Assembly: GCA_964489555.1 (NCBI GenBank)
Contig: CAZAZF010000007.1
Coordinates: 21,718-85,717, forward strand
Length of the DNA: 64,000 nucleotides
Origin: JAAZGD01 sp964489555
GTDB lineage: Bacteria; Bacillota; Clostridia; Peptostreptococcales; Anaerovoracaceae
Reading direction: 5' to 3'
The first letter of the stretch is position 1. Every line of letters begins with the position of its first letter. Position numbers and translations under genes: made by a program. The notes under the pieces were generated by a model that saw nothing but the letters and a program-made list of their open reading frames with translations, had not been told where the DNA came from and ran no database searches. Below are positions 1 to 8,519 of this stretch, piece after piece.

Positions 1-1120
1 CCACAGCTTCCACCAGAGTTTGGCGTCCATGTGGTTGATAGTATCTCCAACACCTTAACACAGTATCATAAACCTGAATGCTCCCATTACAATAAAAGAT
101 GTCATTCAAGAAGGTAACCCTTTCTTCCAAGCCGATGGCCGTAGTAATCAATTTGAAGGTTGAGCCTGGTTCATAGGTGTCGCTAATCAAAGAATTCCTC
201 CACATTCGATTCCAATAAACCATTTTTTCTTCTGCCGAGAGGTTTCCCAGAGCCAAGGCCTCTTCTGTATCCAACGGGCTTCGAGGGTCATTGGGGTCAA
301 ATTCCGGAAGCAAGGCCATCGCCAGAATATCCCCGTTTTTTGGATCCATAATCATACACCAAATCCGATCTGCCTCTGTTTGTTCCAACACTTCTTGAAT
401 GGATTTTTCCACATAATGTTGAATGACCGAATCGATAGTCAACACCACATTGAGGCCGTCCGAAGCTCCAAAATATTTTTCCACCCCATAAGCCAATCCA
501 TTTCCATCCACATCAGCACTTTTTATCCACCTGCCGGAAACTCCGCTTAAATAATTATCATAACGCAGCTCAATACCTGCCAATCCTACATTATCATCCG
601 TAACACTTCCCAAAACTTGAGATGCAAAAGCACCCAACGGATAATAACGCTTCACCTCCTCCGTCAATTCAACTCCATACAAGGAAAGCTCTTTTATGGC
701 GGCCGCCGTATCTTTACTTTGATGCTTCGCAATGCGCACCAACACCGATTCTCGATTGGATATTCTCTTTAATTCTTCTACCGTCATGTCCAAAATGGGG
801 CTGAGTTGTTCCAGTGTGCCAATGGCTCTTACTTCCTTTTCCACTTCATCAGCCCCTCGCCAGATTCGGTCTGGTCGGACCCAAACAGAAAATGCCTTTG
901 CGGAAATAGCCAATTCTTCCCCATTGCGATCATATATGGTGCCTCTTTTGGCAGCGATGGGAACATCTCTCGTTTGTTGCCCTGCCGCCATAGCCGCATA
1001 TTCTTCTCCTTTCACAATCTGCACCCACCCCACGCGGAAGGTCAAGGCGATAAGAAGAAGACAAAAGACAAAAAACACCAGGAGCAATCTTTTTTTTATA
1101 CGATTTGTTGGTTGCTTCAT
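1..1120 (-). CDS. Class B penicillin-binding protein (FtsI/SpoVD type), 3' end outside window
   Basis: Transpeptidase that cross-links septal or spore-cortex peptidoglycan. About 373 N-terminal residues are in the window. A short basic N-terminus precedes one membrane anchor (about residues 12-28), followed by the PBP dimerisation domain with the RGTIYDRNG motif typical of this family. The catalytic SxxK serine is seen as GSTFK at about residue 320. The start at 1120 is chosen because GAAGGA lies 6 bases upstream; an ATG two codons earlier has no room for a ribosome site. It follows ftsL in the conserved mraZ-rsmH-ftsL-pbp order. The C-terminal end, where PASTA domains would separate SpoVD from a vegetative FtsI, is off the window, so the paralogue cannot be decided. 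Confidence 0.93.
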   Translation of the reverse strand, partial: MKQPTNRIKKRLLLVFFVFCLLLIALTFRVGWVQIVKGEEYAAMAAGQQTRDVPIAAKRGTIYDRNGEELAISAKAFSVWVRPDRIWRGADEVEKEVRAIGTLEQLSPILDMTVEELKRISNRESVLVRIAKHQSKDTAAAIKELSLYGVELTEEVKRYYPLGAFASQVLGSVTDDNVGLAGIELRYDNYLSGVSGRWIKSADVDGNGLAYGVEKYFGASDGLNVVLTIDSVIQHYVEKSIQEVLEQTEADRIWCMIMDPKNGDILAMALLPEFDPNDPRSPLDTEEALALGNLSAEEKMVYWNRMWRNSLISDTYEPGSTFKLITTAIGLEERVTFLNDIFYCNGSIQVYDTVLRCWRYYQPHGRQTLVEAV

Positions 1121-1223
1121 TTCCATTCCTTCTCTTCGATACCCTCATGGGAAAAAACCAGACCCTTATTCTATCTTCATGAAGTTGTCTGGTTGCGTAT
1201 TCCTATGCAATTTTTTTGTCTTG

Positions 1224-1658
1224 CTACTGATACGCCTGCTCTTTAATAACGGAAGCCAAATTCGGGATTGCTTCCGAGCCTTGACTTATGTAGCGAAACT
1301 GAGTGACTTCCGGGTATACCATACCCAGCTCTTCAATAGCTCTGGCTTCTATATTACCGATATTGATGGCACTTTTTATTTCTACATCCAGATTCTCGAT
1401 CTCCCCTTGAATTACTTCATTTTCCTTAATCAGGGTATTAATATCATACTTGATACTGGCTGCATAAGCGGAAGAAATAATCATCCCAATACACACCAAC
1501 CCCAGCAGTATTGTTAGAACCATCAACATAAATCGATCCTTTGGTGTGGTTCTGGCCTTCCGCTGCTCCCGCTCACAAGAGACATCCCTTGGCTTCATAT
1601 CGAAACTGAATTTGCGATACTGTTGTTGATATTCGTACCATTGCTCCGCTGCAATCAT
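1224..1658 (-). CDS. ftsL: FtsL-like cell division protein
   Basis: Small bitopic division protein of 144 residues that in known systems forms a complex with DivIC/FtsB and recruits the septal transpeptidase. The sequence shows a basic cytoplasmic N-terminus of about 42 residues, one membrane segment (about residues 43-66, LMVLTILLGLVCIGMIISS) and an extracytoplasmic coiled-coil stretch (about 70-105) ending in a short tail. Its ATG overlaps the rsmH stop by four bases (ATGA) with GGAGAG upstream, implying translational coupling. FtsL proteins are poorly conserved, so the assignment rests mainly on topology and on its position between rsmH and a class B PBP. Confidence 0.85.
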   Translation of the reverse strand: MIAAEQWYEYQQQYRKFSFDMKPRDVSCEREQRKARTTPKDRFMLMVLTILLGLVCIGMIISSAYAASIKYDINTLIKENEVIQGEIENLDVEIKSAINIGNIEARAIEELGMVYPEVTQFRYISQGSEAIPNLASVIKEQAYQ

Positions 1659-2602
1659 TTCTGCTCTCCCAATTTTTCAACAACTCTCAACTTTGCACTC
1701 CGGGCCCGCGGGTTGGTTTCCAACTCAGAAGGACTAGGAGTAACCGGTTTCCCGGTTATCTTTTGAATATCTGCCATTTTTCCACAAATGCACACCGGGA
1801 ATTCCCGTGGGCAAGTACAAGGGGTGATTCTTCTCTGGAAAGTCTCCTTCACGATTCGATCTTCTAATGAATGGAATGTAATAACGGCCATCCGGCCTCC
1901 CGGTGCTAAACGATCCAGAAATTGTTCTAACGCTCCCGAAAGAAGTGACAGCTCTTCATTCACCTCGATCCGAATAGCTTGAAAAGTTCTTTTTGCCGGA
2001 TGAGGCCCCTCCCTGCGGGCCGCAGCAGGAATCGCCTGTTTAATTCGTTCCACCAACTCATAAGTGGTATTGATGGGCTTTTCTTTTCGTCCATTTACTA
2101 TAAAGTTGGCAATTCGAGAGGCCCAACGTTCCTCCCCATATTCCCTAATGATTCGCGTCAACTCTTTTTCACTATATTGGTTAACAACCTGTTGCGCGGT
2201 CTTAGAATCCCGTTCATCCATCCTCATATCCAAAGGTGCATCCTGCATATAAGAAAACCCTCGAGCTGCATTGTCCAGTTGAAAGGAAGAAACGCCCAAA
2301 TCCAACAACCCCCCTTGGATTTTTTCCACCCCCAATTGATCTAGTAGTTGAGGGAGTTCATTGTAGTTGGCCTGAACAAAGCTCTTTTTACAGGAGTAAG
2401 CTTGCAACCGTTGCGCTCCTGCTTGGATGGCGGCTACATCCCGATCGATGCCGATGTACCATCCGGAATCACACAGTTTTCGACAAATTCCATCCCCATG
2501 CCCGGCACCACCCATGGTGCCGTCTACATAGATACCCTCCGACTTAATATTCAAGGCCTGAAGCACTTCTTCATACAGTACCGGCCGATGGTTAAATTCC
2601 AT
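1655..2602 (-). CDS. rsmH: 16S rRNA m4C1402 methyltransferase RsmH
   Basis: SAM-dependent N4-methyltransferase acting on C1402 of 16S rRNA. At 315 residues it has the usual family length. Visible motifs are the SAM loop VDGTMGGAGH near residue 27, the LLDLGVSSFQLD motif near 100, the RGFSYMQDAPLDMRM block that follows, and the C-terminal ITFHSLEDR motif. The cysteines in TPCTCPREFPVCICG near residue 265 are common in Firmicute members. The start at 2602 (ATG) overlaps the mraZ end by 11 bases; a TTG two codons upstream is an alternative. It is coupled to ftsL by an ATGA overlap. Confidence 0.97.
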   Translation of the reverse strand: MEFNHRPVLYEEVLQALNIKSEGIYVDGTMGGAGHGDGICRKLCDSGWYIGIDRDVAAIQAGAQRLQAYSCKKSFVQANYNELPQLLDQLGVEKIQGGLLDLGVSSFQLDNAARGFSYMQDAPLDMRMDERDSKTAQQVVNQYSEKELTRIIREYGEERWASRIANFIVNGRKEKPINTTYELVERIKQAIPAAARREGPHPAKRTFQAIRIEVNEELSLLSGALEQFLDRLAPGGRMAVITFHSLEDRIVKETFQRRITPCTCPREFPVCICGKMADIQKITGKPVTPSPSELETNPRARSAKLRVVEKLGEQK

Positions 2603-3023
2603 ATTCAATCATCTTCTTTGCAAAATCGCTATGTTCCAGCTCCGTTGTGTTGGCCGCATCCTCCCAGCAGTCCTTACTCCAAATTTCAATTCGGTTTAAT
2701 AATCCCAGTGTAATCAATTCTTTGGTCATGCCAGCCCAATCTCTCAAATCTTGAGGCAGGGTCAACCGGCCCTGACGATCAATATCCGTGTCCACCGCGT
2801 TGGCATAAAAGTGACGAACAAAAGCCCGGGCGTCCGGGTCACTCATGGGAAGAGCCGATAGTTTCTCCATCAATACTTCCCACTCACTCATAGGGTATAT
2901 GTAAAGGCAACGGTCGATTCCTCGAGTCAGGACGCACTTGTCCCCCAGGATGTCCCGAAATTTTGCAGGAATAATCATCCGGGACTTGTCATCCATTGAA
3001 TTTTGATATTTGCCCATCAACAT
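2592..3023 (-). CDS. mraZ: Transcriptional regulator MraZ
   Basis: DNA-binding protein of the AbrB-like swapped-hairpin fold that heads division clusters and in characterised species represses its own operon. The 143 residues contain two SpoVT-AbrB repeats, the first at about residues 5-50 (SMDDKSRMIIPAKFRD) and the second at about 80-125 (DIDRQGRLTLPQDLRD). The start at 3023 gives the family-typical MLMGKYQNS opening and has GGAGAGG seven bases upstream; the longer GTG reading would swallow this ribosome site. Repeated GGAGT/AAAGTGG elements lie upstream and may be its operator. Confidence 0.96.
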   Translation of the reverse strand: MLMGKYQNSMDDKSRMIIPAKFRDILGDKCVLTRGIDRCLYIYPMSEWEVLMEKLSALPMSDPDARAFVRHFYANAVDTDIDRQGRLTLPQDLRDWAGMTKELITLGLLNRIEIWSKDCWEDAANTTELEHSDFAKKMIEYGI

Positions 3024-3059
3024 AGGGATACCTCTCCACACTACTTGATTTCAGATACT

Positions 3060-3131
3060 ACCACTTTACTCCATTTTCCTCCACTCTTCAACTACTTTGC
3101 TCCATTTTTCCTGTATTTCACTCCTTTTTTT
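3060..3131 (-). promoter_or_regulatory. Candidate MraZ operator repeats
   Basis: Read on the minus strand, AAAATGGAGCAAAGTAGT (3091-3108) and AAAATGGAGTAAAGTGGT (3060-3077) form an imperfect direct repeat with two mismatches, 31 bp apart. A third GTGGAGG lies between them and a GGAGTGA further out. MraZ proteins are known to bind short G-rich direct repeats (TGGGN or AAAGTG-type) upstream of mraZ, so these fit in place and type. Binding itself is inferred. Confidence 0.5.
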
Positions 3132-3303
3132 TGTTTCTAACTCCCCCAAAAGGAAATTTTCTGACAATTTACCCCAGATATAGTGCCTCAAAAAGAGAAT
3201 TCTTCCTACATCTTGTCTTTGGAAGGACTGTCTCCCGCCATTTTTGCCAATTGTGAAGGTTTTATTACAATTATGATAGAGAAATATACTTTCCGGAAAA
3301 TCA

Positions 3304-3312
3304 TGCTATAAT
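3304..3312 (+). promoter_or_regulatory. Extended -10 promoter candidate for the lipoprotein gene
   Basis: TGCTATAAT matches an extended -10 hexamer exactly and lies 77 bases before the lipoprotein ATG. The -35 region is weak. A TTGACA at about 3330 has no good -10 at the right spacing. Confidence 0.45.
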
Positions 3313-3388
3313 GTAGAAATAGTAAACTATTGACATGCTTTCGAAGAGTTATCATGGATGATTCATGTAATGTTCTAGGAGGTAATCT

Positions 3389-3910
3389 ATGAAGAAAAAA
3401 TTCCTTGGAACGACTCTGCTGGTTCTTTTGATAAGTTTGTTGGCCTTCCCTATGACCGGATGCAAATCCGACCGCTACGGGAACACGTATGTGGAGCCAA
3501 AAATTACCGTAGATTATCTGACAACCGAATTTGCGGATCAAATCACTAGAGACGGAGCCACAAAAAGATTCGGAACCATCGATGCAATCCAAAACAACGG
3601 AGACGGCACCTACACGTTTACCATGAACGCCAAAGAGTTTGTGGTAGACAACAGCCAACCCAATGGATTCTACATTGCAGATCGGAATCAAAATTACGAG
3701 TTGATACTCTCTAAATCCGCAAGATCCGTATTCTTCCCCGGGGGAGACTCTTCCCGGGCAGAATTCTATTTGTCTGCGGCAGATTTCATCCAGGCCCTAG
3801 AAAAAGATCGAAGCAAAAATAATGCCTCAGGCTATGAAGAATACCAACTCTTTTATTTCTATGTAATGCATGATTATGTGGAATTGGTACTCCAACAATA
3901 TCTTCCATAA
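3389..3910 (+). CDS. Predicted lipoprotein of unknown function
   Basis: A 173-residue exported lipoprotein. The N-terminus is a lipoprotein signal peptide: MKKK, a hydrophobic core, then a lipobox ending MTGC with Cys25 as the lipidation site. The mature part is polar, with no metal-binding or catalytic motif that I recognise and no repeats. A strong AGGAGG precedes the ATG. It is a single-gene unit on the plus strand, with its own promoter candidate upstream and a strong terminator directly after the stop. The lgt gene for the lipidation step is also in this window. I do not recognise a family and give no function. Confidence 0.85.
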   Translation: MKKKFLGTTLLVLLISLLAFPMTGCKSDRYGNTYVEPKITVDYLTTEFADQITRDGATKRFGTIDAIQNNGDGTYTFTMNAKEFVVDNSQPNGFYIADRNQNYELILSKSARSVFFPGGDSSRAEFYLSAADFIQALEKDRSKNNASGYEEYQLFYFYVMHDYVELVLQQYLP

Positions 3911-3926
3911 CAACCCCCACAAATCT

Positions 3927-3961
3927 CCCCCTTGCGGTCTATGGACTGCAAGGGGGTTTTT
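3927..3961 (+). terminator. Rho-independent terminator after the lipoprotein gene
   Basis: CCCCCTTGC (3927-3935) pairs with GCAAGGGGG (3948-3956) around a 12-base loop and is followed by five T residues. It lies 17 bases past the stop. Confidence 0.9.
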
Positions 3962-4079
3962 CGTCCCGAAATGACCAAAAAAAAATTTCCTTGTGACAAA
4001 GTTACGGAGAAAACCAAGGATTTACTGCATAATACAAGAGTATGTGTAAAATATAACAATCTAAGATGAGGTAATGAAA

Positions 4080-6563
4080 ATGAAGAAGAAAGTTGTAATC
4101 GTTGGTGGTGTGGCCGGTGGAGCCACAACCGCTACCCGACTTCGTAGGCTGGACGAAGAAGTGGAAATCCTGATCTTGGAACGGGGGGAATATATTTCTT
4201 ACGCCAATTGCGGTCTGCCCTACCATGTGGGAGATGTAATCAAGGAACGTGAAGCCTTGCTTTTGCAAACACCGGAACGCATGAAAGCCCGTTACAATGT
4301 GGATGTAAAGGTCTTCCATGAAGTAACTGCCATTCATCCAAAAGAAAAACTGCTGACCCTTCGGAATGGCAGCACCGGGGAAATTATGGAAGAAAGTTAT
4401 GATGTGTTGGTCCTCGCCACCGGGTCTTCTCCCTTGAAGCCAACCATACCAGGCATAGACAACCCTAATATTTTCTCTCTATGGACTGTGCCCGATACGG
4501 ACACCATTAAAAATTACATCCATCAACACCAACCTAGAAGAGCAGCTGTCATTGGAGGCGGTTTTATTGGCGTAGAAATGGCAGAAAATCTCCACGCTGC
4601 CGGTCTGGAGGTGGATCTCATCGAGATGATGAATCAAATCATGTCTCCCTTAGATTTTGAAATGGCAGAAATTCTTCATGAAAATATGGATATGAATGGA
4701 GTCCATCTCTATTTAGGAGATGGCGTATCAAGATTTGACGCCAAGGACTCCATGACTACTATTACTCTCAACAGCGGCAAGACCATCGATACGGATATGG
4801 TGATTCTGTCCATAGGGGTGAACCCCAATAGTCAACTTGCCAAAGAATCCGGCCTGGCTTTGAACGAAAGAGGCGGCATCGTAGTGGATTCCACCCTTCG
4901 AACCAGTGATCCAAACATCTATGCCGTAGGGGATGTGATTCAAGTTGAGAACCATGTGATGAAAACTCCTTGCATGGTTCCTCTGGCGGGACCTGCCAAC
5001 AAACAGGCTCGAATTTGCGCCAATAACATCCTGGGGAAATCCGAAGAATATCGAGGCACTCAAGGCACTGCCATTGCCAAAGTATTTGACTTAACCGCCG
5101 CCAGCGTTGGTATGAACGAAAAACAACTTAAGGCCTTGGGGCAAGAAAAAGGCAAGGATTACTTCACTGCTCTCATCAACCAGAAATCCCATGCCGGTTA
5201 TTACCCGGGAGCCACTCCTCTGAATCTCAAAATGATTTTCGATGGTTCCGGGAAAATATTAGGAGCACAAGCGGTAGGTCAAGATGGAATTGACAAGCGT
5301 ATCGATGTTTTGGCCTCTGCCATGCGCCTTTCCGCCACTATCTACGATTTAAAAGAACTGGAACTGGCCTATGCACCTCCTTTTAATTCTGCAAAGGATC
5401 CGGTGAACATGCTGGGATTTGTTGCTGAAAATGTGTTGGAGGGCCTGGTTGAGTTTGTGGATTGCATGGAATTGGACCACATGATAGAGGCAAAAGAGGA
5501 TTTCACACTTTTAGATATCAGTGAATCAGAAGAGCGGTTGGTGTACGCCATTCCCAACTCTGTGCATATTCCGTTAGGCCAGTTGCGAAATCGGTATCAT
5601 GAGCTAGACCCGGAAAAACAAGTGGTGGTGTATTGTACCATCGGGGTTCGCTCTTACAATGCGGCACGAATTCTAAAAGGCAACGGTTTCCAAAAGGTAT
5701 CCACCTTAGCGGGAGGATGTTCCCTGTACAAAACCCTCCATTATCGTGAGTTGAATAGCCATTTCAAAACTACTATGCCAACCCAAATGCCATCTGTTTT
5801 GCCGAGAGAGGAAAATGAAATGATGATTTTAAACTGTGCCGGACTGCAGTGTCCGGGACCCATAATGAAAGTGAACGAATCCTTGAAGAGTCTTGAGGAT
5901 GGCCAGATCTTACAAGTATCTGCCACCGATATGGGGTTTCCACGGGATGTGGAAAGCTGGTGTCGAAGAACTGGAAATACATTCCTTCGGTCAGAGCGGA
6001 AGGATAAGATGAACATTGTATATATTCAAAAGGGTTTGGCAACGGAGTCCGCTCCCGTCATACCGGCAAACCAAAATAGTATTCCGTCTTCTTCGGAAAA
6101 CAAAACCATCATCGTTTTCAGCGGGGATTTGGACAAGGTATTGGCCTCCTTTATTATCGCCAACGGCGCTGCCGCCATGGGACGCAAGGTAACCATGTTC
6201 TTCACATTTTGGGGGCTGAATGCCCTGAGAAAATCGGAGAAAAACTCCGTCAAAAAACCCTTTATGGACAAAATGTTTGGTACCATGATGCCCAGAGGTG
6301 CTTCCAAACTTTCCTTATCCAATATGAACATGGGCGGTATGGGTACTAAAATGATGAAGATGGTGATGAAGGATAAGAACGTACAATCACTGGAAGAGCT
6401 CATGCAGCAAGCTATGGCAAATGGTGTTCACATCATGGCCTGTACCATGTCCATGGATATCATGGGAATTACCCAAGAAGAGTTGATTGACGGGGTAGAA
6501 TTAGGTGGTGTGGCCACTTATCTGGGAGAAGCGGAAGAATCCAATGTGAATCTCTTTATATAA
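4080..6563 (+). CDS. CoA-disulfide reductase fused to rhodanese, TusA and DsrE-like domains
   Basis: An 827-residue flavoprotein built to handle CoA disulfides, persulfides or polysulfide with NAD(P)H. The N-terminal two-thirds (about 1-445) is a disulfide reductase of the CoADR/Nox class: FAD loop VIVGGVAGGATTA, active-site Cys44 in YANCGLPY, NAD loop VIGGGFIGVEMAENL. Next come a rhodanese domain (about 455-560) with its cysteine at about 519 in YCTIGVRSY, a TusA domain (about 580-650) with the CPGP motif at about 591, and a C-terminal DsrE-like domain (about 670-827). The start at 4080 is preferred over 4074 because GAGGT is seven bases upstream. It stands alone with a terminator behind it. 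Such fusions are known in anaerobes; the physiological substrate is inferred only by class. Confidence 0.9.
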   Translation: MKKKVVIVGGVAGGATTATRLRRLDEEVEILILERGEYISYANCGLPYHVGDVIKEREALLLQTPERMKARYNVDVKVFHEVTAIHPKEKLLTLRNGSTGEIMEESYDVLVLATGSSPLKPTIPGIDNPNIFSLWTVPDTDTIKNYIHQHQPRRAAVIGGGFIGVEMAENLHAAGLEVDLIEMMNQIMSPLDFEMAEILHENMDMNGVHLYLGDGVSRFDAKDSMTTITLNSGKTIDTDMVILSIGVNPNSQLAKESGLALNERGGIVVDSTLRTSDPNIYAVGDVIQVENHVMKTPCMVPLAGPANKQARICANNILGKSEEYRGTQGTAIAKVFDLTAASVGMNEKQLKALGQEKGKDYFTALINQKSHAGYYPGATPLNLKMIFDGSGKILGAQAVGQDGIDKRIDVLASAMRLSATIYDLKELELAYAPPFNSAKDPVNMLGFVAENVLEGLVEFVDCMELDHMIEAKEDFTLLDISESEERLVYAIPNSVHIPLGQLRNRYHELDPEKQVVVYCTIGVRSYNAARILKGNGFQKVSTLAGGCSLYKTLHYRELNSHFKTTMPTQMPSVLPREENEMMILNCAGLQCPGPIMKVNESLKSLEDGQILQVSATDMGFPRDVESWCRRTGNTFLRSERKDKMNIVYIQKGLATESAPVIPANQNSIPSSSENKTIIVFSGDLDKVLASFIIANGAAAMGRKVTMFFTFWGLNALRKSEKNSVKKPFMDKMFGTMMPRGASKLSLSNMNMGGMGTKMMKMVMKDKNVQSLEELMQQAMANGVHIMACTMSMDIMGITQEELIDGVELGGVATYLGEAEESNVNLFI

Positions 6564-6570
6564 ATAACCA

Positions 6571-6597
6571 GAGGCGGGGAATGCCCCCGCCTCTTTT
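6571..6597 (+). terminator. Rho-independent terminator after the CoA-disulfide reductase
   Basis: GAGGCGGGG (6571-6579) pairs perfectly with CCCCGCCTC (6585-6593), loop of five bases, followed by TTTT. It sits between convergent genes and could also slow transcription from ychF, but there is no T-run on the minus strand. Confidence 0.85.
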
Positions 6598-6639
6598 CAA
6601 TAAATTTTCAGCCTGTTTTCGCAGCCTATCTTCGTGGTG

Positions 6640-7737
6640 CTAAACATTAAACAAAAAATGGATAATATCTCCGTCCTTTACCACATACTCTTTTCCTTCC
6701 GAACGGACCATTCCTTTTTCTTTGGCATGTACCAGGTTCCCCCCAGAATCCATTAAGTTATCGAAGGAAATGGTCTCTGCCCGTATAAACCCTTTTTCAA
6801 AATCCGTATGAATTTTCCCGGCAGCTTGCGGCGCCTTGGTTCCCCGTTTAATGGTCCATGCCCGAACCTCCGGCTCTCCCGCTGTAAGAAAAGAAATCAG
6901 ATCCAACAAAGAATAGCTGGCTTTGATGAGTTGGTCCAATCCCGACTCTTTGATTCCCAATTCTTGAAGAAACAACTCTCTTTCCTCTGAATCCAACTCC
7001 GCCAACTCTGCTTCCACCTTCGCACATATCACTACAACTTCAGACCCTTCATTTCGGGCCCATGCTTGCACCGCGGCTACGTGCGGATTCTCCTTCTCTG
7101 CCAGTTCCTTTTCGGAAACATTGGCAGCATAGATAACCGGCTTTGAAGACAGTAAATCCCAGGAGCGAATCCACTCTTCTTCTTCTTTGGAACACTGAGG
7201 ATATAAGGTTCTGGGAGATATGCCCTGTTCCAATAAGCCGAACACTTTTTTCATCCATTCTAATTCTGTCACCAAAGAACGATCGCCTTTGAGATTTTTT
7301 TCCATTCTTTGGATCCGGCGCTCCAACATTTCCAAATCGGAAAAAACCAACTCCAAATGGATGGTTTCGATGTCCTCTAAAGGATCTGCCTTCCCGGACA
7401 CATGAACTACATTGTCGTCCTGAAAACATCGTACCACATGGACGATGGCAGCCACTTCCCGGATATGGCCCAAGAACTTATTCCCTAGGCCTTCTCCTTT
7501 TGAAGCCCCTTTCACCAACCCTGCAATATCCGTAAACTCAATGGTCGTATATACGGTCTTCTTTGAGTGATACATTTCATGCAAAATATCTATTCGACGA
7601 TCCGGTACCGTAACCACTCCCACATTGGGTTCAATGGTACAGAAGGGATAGTTTGCTGCTTCCGCTCCGGCTTTGGTAATGGCATTGAATAATGTACTCT
7701 TTCCTACATTAGGTAGCCCTACGATGCCCAGTTTCAT
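6640..7737 (-). CDS. ychF: Redox-regulated ATPase YchF (Obg family)
   Basis: P-loop protein of 365 residues, the normal length. YchF prefers ATP over GTP and associates with the ribosome. The opening MKLGIVGLPNVGKSTLF is the Walker A of the Obg-related class, the G3 motif appears as DIAGLV near residue 68, and the C-terminal TGS-like domain (about 280-365) closes with YVVKDGDIIHFLFN. The start at 7737 has AAGGAG eight bases upstream; a longer in-frame start lies inside lgt. Its ATG overlaps the lgt stop (ATGA), so it is the last gene of the trigger-factor-to-ychF run. Confidence 0.96.
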   Translation of the reverse strand: MKLGIVGLPNVGKSTLFNAITKAGAEAANYPFCTIEPNVGVVTVPDRRIDILHEMYHSKKTVYTTIEFTDIAGLVKGASKGEGLGNKFLGHIREVAAIVHVVRCFQDDNVVHVSGKADPLEDIETIHLELVFSDLEMLERRIQRMEKNLKGDRSLVTELEWMKKVFGLLEQGISPRTLYPQCSKEEEEWIRSWDLLSSKPVIYAANVSEKELAEKENPHVAAVQAWARNEGSEVVVICAKVEAELAELDSEERELFLQELGIKESGLDQLIKASYSLLDLISFLTAGEPEVRAWTIKRGTKAPQAAGKIHTDFEKGFIRAETISFDNLMDSGGNLVHAKEKGMVRSEGKEYVVKDGDIIHFLFNV

Positions 7738-8519
7738 TCCCTTATCTCCTTCCCTGCTTCCCTCTTCTTCCATCTCATGTATAATATCACATAGAAAATC
7801 AGTGACAATATAATCACCGTCCCACTAAGCAGCTGGGCTTGCCGGAAGGGTCCCAACATCAAACTATCGGTTCGAAGCCCTTCCACAAAAAATCTCTCGA
7901 TGCTATATAACCCGCTATACAGCAAGAGGATTTGACCCGTGAATTTTCGCCGATTCCCAATGTAGATCAACAGTGCAAACAGCAAAAAACACCAGACGGA
8001 TTCATACAAAAATGTGGGATGAACCATTTGTCCATCCACAGGAATGCCCCAGGGCAAATCTGTGGGTCCCCCATGGGCCTCTGAATTAAAGAAATTGCCC
8101 CATCTGCCTATGGATTGAGCCAAAGCAACTCCCGGCACAGCCGCATCCAAGACATCCGCCGGATGATACCCATACTTTCTACACAAAAGAGCAACCGCAA
8201 TAAAAGCAAGAATTAATCCCCCGTGTATGGCCAATCCACCCGTTCGGATGTTGATGATTTTCAACCAATTAACGGTTCCCTCAGAGGTAAGATACCAGGA
8301 CCAATTGAAAAGTACATAATAAAGCCTTGCCCCAATGATTCCAACGGGAATTCCAAGTATCAGAAGGTCTAGCAGACGGTTCGGATCCAATCCGTAGATT
8401 GGCCCTCTGCGCATCATCACCCATCCCCCCAAAACCATTCCTAGGGCAATCAGGATGCCATACCATCGAATCTCTATTCCAATTAAGGTAAATGCTATGG
8501 GGTTCGGTTCAAAAAGCAT
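7734..8519 (-). CDS. lgt: Prolipoprotein diacylglyceryl transferase
   Basis: Integral membrane enzyme that adds diacylglycerol to the lipobox cysteine of prolipoproteins. The 261 residues show multiple membrane segments and the Lgt signature around GRWGNFFNSEAHG (about residue 135) with the essential arginine. The HGG motif after IRTGGLAIHGGL is also present. The start MLFEPNPIAF at 8519 is family-typical; an 84-residue upstream extension of the open frame lies antiparallel to nothing but inside deoC and is discarded. The deoC stop and lgt start share one base (TAATG), and the lgt stop overlaps ychF. Confidence 0.97.
   Translation of the reverse strand: MLFEPNPIAFTLIGIEIRWYGILIALGMVLGGWVMMRRGPIYGLDPNRLLDLLILGIPVGIIGARLYYVLFNWSWYLTSEGTVNWLKIINIRTGGLAIHGGLILAFIAVALLCRKYGYHPADVLDAAVPGVALAQSIGRWGNFFNSEAHGGPTDLPWGIPVDGQMVHPTFLYESVWCFLLFALLIYIGNRRKFTGQILLLYSGLYSIERFFVEGLRTDSLMLGPFRQAQLLSGTVIILSLIFYVILYMRWKKREAGKEIRE

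Larger units (their letters stand above)
3042..3388. other. Divergent intergenic region between mraZ and the lipoprotein gene
   Basis: About 350 bases with no gene. It holds the repeated MraZ-type boxes near mraZ (3060-3131) and an extended -10 promoter candidate for the lipoprotein (3304-3312). I see no RNA gene, riboswitch or further open frame worth calling here. Confidence 0.7.

Noticed and set aside
732..1517. Plus-strand 261-codon frame over the PBP and ftsL genes
   Set aside because: Shadow of two well-supported minus-strand genes; its product has no domain or signal.
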